Source of the DNA: a virus
DNA length: 26,164 nucleotides
Direction: 5' to 3' (one strand)
Virus record (IMG/VR): IMGVR_UViG_3300012012_001804
Location: 18,767-44,930 of that record
In this document: positions 21,940-26,164 of the stretch, piece after piece
Numbering within the stretch: position 1 is the first letter of the stretch
How the letters are laid out: each line of letters starts with the position of its first letter
Notes under the pieces: model-generated
What the model was told of the DNA's origin: nothing
Database searches by the model: none
The model's input: only the letters and a program-made list of their open reading frames with translations
Position numbers and translations under genes: made by a program

Positions 21940-22542
21940 TTAAAATATTGGGCAAGATCCGTTTGCACAAAGGATCTCGGTTAGTAAAGAATTTACTTTA
22001 CCATATTTGTATGCTTGAACTTCTTTACCTTCTTTAACCAATGTCATATATGAGCCCGGATTTGAAGGGGTTGATACGAAGTCCCAACACAATAATTCAA
22101 AATCGTCTTGTACCTCTAATGTTTCTCCAATTTGTTTTAGAGAACCCATTCCTCTAGAGGATACACCTACTGTAACTCCATTATCAATAAGTGCTTTTAA
22201 GATGTTACCTGATACTGTAGGTAAAATTTCTATTTTACCCATTACTTTATCACCATCCCACCAGCATTTTCTGATGATATGGGAAACGTTTTTTAAAGAG
22301 ATAATTGAGGAATCAGGGTGATCTAGCTCACCTGTTGAAGTATTACTATCAATCATTTGTTGATACTTGTCAATTTCTCTTTCCCATAACTCTTTTGAAT
22401 AATAACGACCATTACCATTTTTTACCTCGGCTGTAGCAAGTATTCCTTCAACCAAAGGATTGCCAGATGATGCTTTAAGACCCTCGTGTAATTGTTCACG
22501 TGAGACTTTAAATGGTATGGTTTCAATTAGTACTTGTTTCAT
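21940..22542 (-). CDS. 21: Prohead core protease gp21
   Basis: A 200-residue serine protease (T4 gp21 is 212) that cleaves scaffold and capsid proteins during head maturation. NGNGRYYSKELWEREIDKY (43-60) is the family N-terminal signature. GELDHP (71-76) carries the catalytic His75, and VGVSSRGMGS (125-134) the catalytic Ser at 128/129. WDFVSTPSNPGSYM (about 169-182) is the conserved substrate-site loop. The order scaffold-after-protease is as in T4. The stop is followed by a terminator. The ATG is one base from the previous stop, with no SD site. Confidence 0.95.
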   Translation of the reverse strand: MKQVLIETIPFKVSREQLHEGLKASSGNPLVEGILATAEVKNGNGRYYSKELWEREIDKYQQMIDSNTSTGELDHPDSSIISLKNVSHIIRKCWWDGDKVMGKIEILPTVSGNILKALIDNGVTVGVSSRGMGSLKQIGETLEVQDDFELLCWDFVSTPSNPGSYMTLVKEGKEVQAYKYGKVNSLLTEILCANGSCPIF

Positions 22543-22543
22543 T

Positions 22544-23158
22544 TTATTTTTTATCTAAATCACCGTATCCTGAGGATTTGTATTTGCCTTTTGGTGCTTT
22601 TGGCTCACCTAATCCTGGGGCTTCTTTAGTGTATCCAATTCCTTTAACACCAAAAGATGTTTCTGTGTGATAGTAATTAATGTCTTTATCCATGTTTTTT
22701 AAAACAATGGCTTTTAGTTCATCAACTGTTTTATCAGCATTTTTAGGATCTTTCATTTCGGTGTAGTAACCTAACAAAAATGATTGACCATAAACATTAT
22801 CTATGTTTTTAGGATCAGCATTGTCGTAATTGGTTTTTTTCAAAGTTTCTTCTGTTTCTTTGCTAGCTTTGAAAGTGTTAACGTCACCGTATTCTTCTTT
22901 GTCTTTAACACCTACAGCTTCTTTCAAGTTTTCGTTGAAAATTTTAAACCAATCTGGTTTGTTTGGGTTTTGAGTAGCTATTCCTCCTATGCCTTCAGAT
23001 AAAACACTTTTACCTTTTAGAATATGAACTGCTGTTTTGTAGTCAGTCAAAGGAGAAATGTATTCAGGAAATACACGACGAGCGCTTTTCAAAAAGTCAT
23101 CTTTGTTTCCTTTTCCTTCTTTAATAAGGATGTATTGTTGTTGCAATGTTTTTTCCAT
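22544..23158 (-). CDS. Hypothetical head-core region protein
   Basis: A 204-residue Lys/Asp/Glu-rich protein I do not recognise. The N-terminus (residues 1-50) looks helical (MEKTLQQQYILIKEGKGNKDDFLK). A middle region has DAD-type acidic repeats and GQSFLLGYYTEM (about residues 127-138), and the C-terminus is Gly/Lys/Pro-rich (KAPKGKYKSSGYGDLDKK). In T4 the genes between portal and protease encode small core proteins (gp67, gp68), so an internal core role is possible by position only. The gene sits four bases after the previous stop and one base before gp21. Confidence 0.65.
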   Translation of the reverse strand: MEKTLQQQYILIKEGKGNKDDFLKSARRVFPEYISPLTDYKTAVHILKGKSVLSEGIGGIATQNPNKPDWFKIFNENLKEAVGVKDKEEYGDVNTFKASKETEETLKKTNYDNADPKNIDNVYGQSFLLGYYTEMKDPKNADKTVDELKAIVLKNMDKDINYYHTETSFGVKGIGYTKEAPGLGEPKAPKGKYKSSGYGDLDKK

Positions 23159-23162
23159 TATA

Positions 23163-24101
23163 TTAATCTTTAAATAATTGTAATAAGTCGTCTAAATAAT
23201 CTTGTGCTAAATCTGTTCCATAAACAATGGAATAAGATTCAGGATTTTCTCTGTAATAATCAACAGTTTTGTGTTTGGCTTGTTGCATCATAGGAACTAA
23301 TTGATTTAGTTTATCCTCTATGGCATCAAAAGCCATTAAACGAGATGCAACAAATTTTCTTCTTTTAGGATCATTTATTTGCATATCATCTAAAAACTGT
23401 TCAATATCTTCTGCCTCCCATAATTTTTTAACCTCAATTCCTTTGGCTGCTTTATTTAAGGCAGGTCTGTCAACTAATTTGTATTTGAACTTCTTCACAT
23501 ACATATTGTCTTTAACACCTTCAGGACCAGCTTTAGGACCAGGACCTAATGTTGCTCCAGGACCTTCTTTTACTGGTTTGAATCCGGCTTGTGTATAAGC
23601 TCCGTAAGTAGATTTACGTGGGGAAGGACCTGTATGGTTTTCTCCCTCACCACCTGAAGTAAAAAAGGAATTTGAAGCTATTGAAGATATTTCATCCAAT
23701 TGTGATTTAACAGCTTCATATTGGTCAGGATAATACTTACGAAGGTAAGTTCTATAAGCATTAAAAAGATCTTTTAATTTAACTAAAGTATCATTTACTA
23801 CCTTATCGTTTTTACCTTCAGGGGAAGTTAATAAATTTTTAAATGCTTGTACTGTAGAATATAATTTAGTAAAACTTTCAGTAAAAGAAGCCAATTGAAT
23901 CAATTCATGACTAATTGAGCCTGTTTCTGGGTTAATATTATCTGTTTTAAAATAAGTTTTTAGGTCACTGGAAAAGAAATCATTTACCATATCAACAGGA
24001 CCGTATTGGGTTTCTATTCTTTTAATTAAGGCAGGGTCAACATCCTTTGGTTTAAGGACTTTTCTATCAACTTCGCTTAATTTGAATTTATATTTACCCA
24101 T
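23163..24101 (-). CDS. Head-core region protein sharing a motif with the capsid protein
   Basis: A 312-residue protein, mostly helical and charged. Residues of about 139-155 read SSIASNSFFTSGGEGEN, nearly identical to NTIASNSSFTSGGQGEN at 62-78 of the major capsid protein. In both it follows a likely gp21 cleavage site (LDE here, VTE in gp23). Downstream is a Gly/Pro-rich linker (about 170-195), then a helical C-terminal half (FLDDMQINDPKRRKFVASRL, YLDDLLQLFKD). By location between portal and protease it may be an internal head protein processed during maturation. Function is otherwise unknown. Its start overlaps the upstream gene by eight bases. Confidence 0.72.
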   Translation of the reverse strand: MGKYKFKLSEVDRKVLKPKDVDPALIKRIETQYGPVDMVNDFFSSDLKTYFKTDNINPETGSISHELIQLASFTESFTKLYSTVQAFKNLLTSPEGKNDKVVNDTLVKLKDLFNAYRTYLRKYYPDQYEAVKSQLDEISSIASNSFFTSGGEGENHTGPSPRKSTYGAYTQAGFKPVKEGPGATLGPGPKAGPEGVKDNMYVKKFKYKLVDRPALNKAAKGIEVKKLWEAEDIEQFLDDMQINDPKRRKFVASRLMAFDAIEDKLNQLVPMMQQAKHKTVDYYRENPESYSIVYGTDLAQDYLDDLLQLFKD

Positions 24102-24951
24102 TTGCTTTTGTAAGTTCTTCTAAAAGTTCGTAATATTGTAATAAATTTACTAAATCATCATTACCCACATTAGATATTTTACCTAATGGAGTCAATAAGT
24201 TAGTAACCTCATTTAATTTAATTTGAATTACTTTTTCAGTAACTTTTTTAGATAACTTATTTAATTCTTCTTTAATTTCTTCAACTTTAGTATTATAAAA
24301 TTCTCTTAATTTTGGAGTTGAGTCAACTGAATTAATGAATTCTTTTAGTACCATTTTTTGGTTATCATTCAATGTAGAATATTTACCATTGAATTTTTCC
24401 AACATTACTTTGTAAGTTAAAATACGTAAGTCTTTATCGTAAGATTGGAACTCGGTTATTAAATCATCCTCAACCTTTTGTTTATTAACCTGTTTGGTTG
24501 TTAAACTTTCTAAAATAGCAATTTTGTTTGAAATTAGTTGGTCGGGGTTGGATAAGTTTTCGCTGTTATAAATCTCTATCAACGTATATAATGCAGCGTG
24601 AGTTTTGTAGTTAGGTAATTTAGTTTTAAAGAACTCTTCCAAGTTATAGTGGTTTTGGATTTCTTTAATCAGATTGTATTTTTGTCTTTTTAAAGCTCCT
24701 CTATTTAAATGTTTAGAGGACTCAATAACTGAATTAATTACAACCTCGGCTTTACCTTCTGTTAAGTTTTTGTGTTTGGTAAGAGTTTCATACAATTTGT
24801 ATTCTCTACCTAACTCGGTTTTTACAAAGTATTTTTTAAGGATACTTGATGCTTTTGAATCTTTACCTGATAAAGTATCAGAGGTAATTTGTCTTACTAA
24901 AAGCTCAAACAAGATTCCCGTATTTTTATACTTAGAGTGTTTAATGTTCAT
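24094..24951 (-). CDS. Conserved hypothetical protein downstream of portal
   Basis: A 285-residue protein starting MNIKHSKYKNTGILFELLVRQ. It is almost entirely alpha-helical and Lys/Glu/Leu-rich with probable coiled coils (about residues 205-255), and has no Cys, signal or membrane segment. From memory, proteins with the KYKNTGILFELLVRQ start occur next to the portal gene in many T4-like phages from aquatic sources, without assigned function. A head-assembly or core role is suggested by position. A promoter-like motif lies 13 nt before the ATG, so this gene likely starts a transcript running to the terminator after gp21. Confidence 0.78.
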   Translation of the reverse strand: MNIKHSKYKNTGILFELLVRQITSDTLSGKDSKASSILKKYFVKTELGREYKLYETLTKHKNLTEGKAEVVINSVIESSKHLNRGALKRQKYNLIKEIQNHYNLEEFFKTKLPNYKTHAALYTLIEIYNSENLSNPDQLISNKIAILESLTTKQVNKQKVEDDLITEFQSYDKDLRILTYKVMLEKFNGKYSTLNDNQKMVLKEFINSVDSTPKLREFYNTKVEEIKEELNKLSKKVTEKVIQIKLNEVTNLLTPLGKISNVGNDDLVNLLQYYELLEELTKANG

Positions 24952-24964
24952 CCCTAAAGATTTT

Positions 24965-24976
24965 GTTATAAATATA
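24965..24976 (-). promoter_or_regulatory. Late-promoter-like motif copy 12
   Basis: The coding strand reads TATATTTATAAC, 13 nt before the ATG at 24951, in the short gap after the portal stop. Confidence 0.6.
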
Positions 24977-24985
24977 TGAAAATTT

Positions 24986-26164
24986 TTATTCCTTCAACTT
25001 ACTTTCATCTAACAATGAATCCCCATCATTTGTTTTTTCAGGATTGGTATTCTTAAATAAACCCTCAATCAAAGTTTTATTTTTAAGGTAAATTTGATTT
25101 GCCTCTAGAGCTAAGGGTGAACCTCCTTTATAGTTTGGTTTGATTCCTCCTTGCTCATTTTCGTTATCTTTACCATTCATACCTTTAGAACCTAATCTAT
25201 CTTTACCAAAATTATCATCTTGTGTATTACGATTAGTTGATTTTTCTTCAGGACGACCTAATTTCAAATCATCACCATATCCTACAGGAACATTTTCTGG
25301 TTCAGAATACATTCTTCCTTTACCATAAAGTGATGCTAAATCGTGGGGTGTACCATATGATTTACCTGTTACTTTAGGATCATTACCTTCTTCAGAAATT
25401 TGTTTTTGTCTGAATGCACGTTTTTGGTCTTCAACGATCAAATCTCTATATTCATCGTATTGATCTTCACTCAAATGGAATATATTATCGTAAATCCAAT
25501 CAGTAGGTAATAATTTAGTATCCATAATCTTTTGAGCCAAGTCTACCTTTTGAGTTAATAAAGCAATTTTTTCTTGGTCGTAAATGATTGATGGAGTTGT
25601 TAAATCTAATTCGAAATTAGTTAACTGTTCACCTGTATAACCCTGAGAATATAAATGTACTAAAGCTATTTTGTATAATTCTGATAATACAATACGTTGG
25701 ATTCTGTTAATTGTACGAGCAAAACGAATATCTTCGGCTGCTAATGTTGCTTTACCAGTTAAATCTTTTTCATAACCCATAAATGCTTTAGGAACTTTAA
25801 GGGCAGCAAATAATTTATCTCTTAAGTAAGTAACATCTTGAATACCATCATATTGTAAACCTGGTGAAGTTTCAATTTTAGTTGATACATCATTTCCACG
25901 AATTGGAATATAAAAGTCTTCCAATAAGTTTTGCATGTTGTATTTTAAGTTATAATCACCTGTCTTTTGGTCCATTAAAGGAGTACGTTTCATTGTAGAA
26001 ATAGTTTTCTGCATGAAATTTTCTACTTCATTTGGAGGAATAGAACCAACGTTAATATAGAAAATACGACGATCTGGGCTACGAGAAATTCTATGAATCA
26101 ACATAGCATCTTCCATTAACACATATTGTTTAAAGATACGACGAGCTGGTTCCAAATATGAACG
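24986..26164 (-). CDS. 20: Portal vertex protein gp20 (C-terminal part; 5' end outside window)
   Basis: The frame is open to the window edge (at least 392 residues; T4 gp20 is 524), so the true start lies beyond 26164. The first visible residues read RSYLEPARRIFKQYVLMEDA, then IHRISRSPDRRIFYINVG, matching the most conserved block of T4-type portals. LPG-like SPGLQYDGIQDVTYLRDKLFAALKVPKAFMGYE and TLAAEDIRFARTINRIQ follow, forming the portal stem and wing. The C-terminal about 130 residues are Gly/Asp/Asn-rich with several charged stretches. The portal forms the twelve-subunit DNA entry ring and starts head assembly. A TTG near 26155 is internal, not a start. Confidence 0.95.
   Translation of the reverse strand, partial: RSYLEPARRIFKQYVLMEDAMLIHRISRSPDRRIFYINVGSIPPNEVENFMQKTISTMKRTPLMDQKTGDYNLKYNMQNLLEDFYIPIRGNDVSTKIETSPGLQYDGIQDVTYLRDKLFAALKVPKAFMGYEKDLTGKATLAAEDIRFARTINRIQRIVLSELYKIALVHLYSQGYTGEQLTNFELDLTTPSIIYDQEKIALLTQKVDLAQKIMDTKLLPTDWIYDNIFHLSEDQYDEYRDLIVEDQKRAFRQKQISEEGNDPKVTGKSYGTPHDLASLYGKGRMYSEPENVPVGYGDDLKLGRPEEKSTNRNTQDDNFGKDRLGSKGMNGKDNENEQGGIKPNYKGGSPLALEANQIYLKNKTLIEGLFKNTNPEKTNDGDSLLDESKLKE

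Noticed and set aside
23320-23598. Plus-strand open frame of 92 codons
   Set aside because: It lies wholly inside a well-supported minus-strand gene and has no motif, start signal or recognisable protein features; it is an antisense shadow.
1-26164. tRNA genes, insertion sequences, integrase or attachment sites, reverse transcriptase of a diversity-generating system
   Set aside because: Looked for because of the fibre and LamG variation; no cloverleaf, transposase, recombinase or reverse-transcriptase motif was seen in any supported frame.

Overview
This window is a block of virion genes from a T4-like contractile-tailed phage (myovirus). It is AT-rich, and every gene I can support lies on the minus strand, so transcription runs from position 26164 towards 1. 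The T4-type head and tail genes can be recognised from conserved motifs and gene order. In transcription order they are portal gp20 (cut by the window edge), three head/core-region proteins, prohead protease gp21, scaffold gp22, major capsid protein gp23, neck proteins gp13-like and gp14-like, a gp15-like tail completion protein, tail sheath gp18, tail tube gp19 and a gp26-like tail assembly protein. The host cannot be read directly. Most starts have A-rich leaders rather than Shine-Dalgarno sites, one leader has a TAnnTTTG-type box, and LamG-domain proteins are abundant. Together these make a Bacteroidota host plausible but unproven.

Layout from high to low coordinates: (1) 26164-18862 is the head module (gp20, three core-region genes, gp21, gp22, gp23), with a terminator after gp21 and another after gp23. 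(2) 18749-16389 is a compact three-gene cassette of auxiliary metabolic type: an amidinotransferase/DDAH-family enzyme, a short phosphatidylserine decarboxylase and a PhoH-like ATPase. Their reading frames overlap and they follow one promoter-like motif. (3) 16348-13226 is the neck and tail-completion module. (4) 13218-3483 is a roughly 10-kb fibre/adhesin island between the gp15-like gene and gp18. It holds several repeat-rich fibre-like proteins and six paralogous single-domain LamG (concanavalin A-like) proteins with near-identical ends and unrelated centres. (5) 3425-43 holds sheath, tube and the gp26-like gene. A start-less frame overlaps the 3' end of the gp26-like gene and looks like a programmed-frameshift tail-chaperone product.

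Twelve copies of a 12-bp motif, AATATTTATAAC on the coding strand with variants, lie 2-28 nt upstream of start codons. They probably form the phage's own late-promoter class. The motif contains the T4 late-promoter octamer TATAAATA, but in the opposite orientation to the genes.

The most unusual items are the amidinotransferase-Psd-PhoH cassette inside the capsid/neck gene block, the LamG paralogue array, the inverted late-promoter-like motif, the gp26 frameshift extension, and a peptide motif shared by the capsid protein and a core-region protein just after likely gp21 cleavage sites. Assignments rest on reading the sequence and on remembered family motifs; no database search was run.
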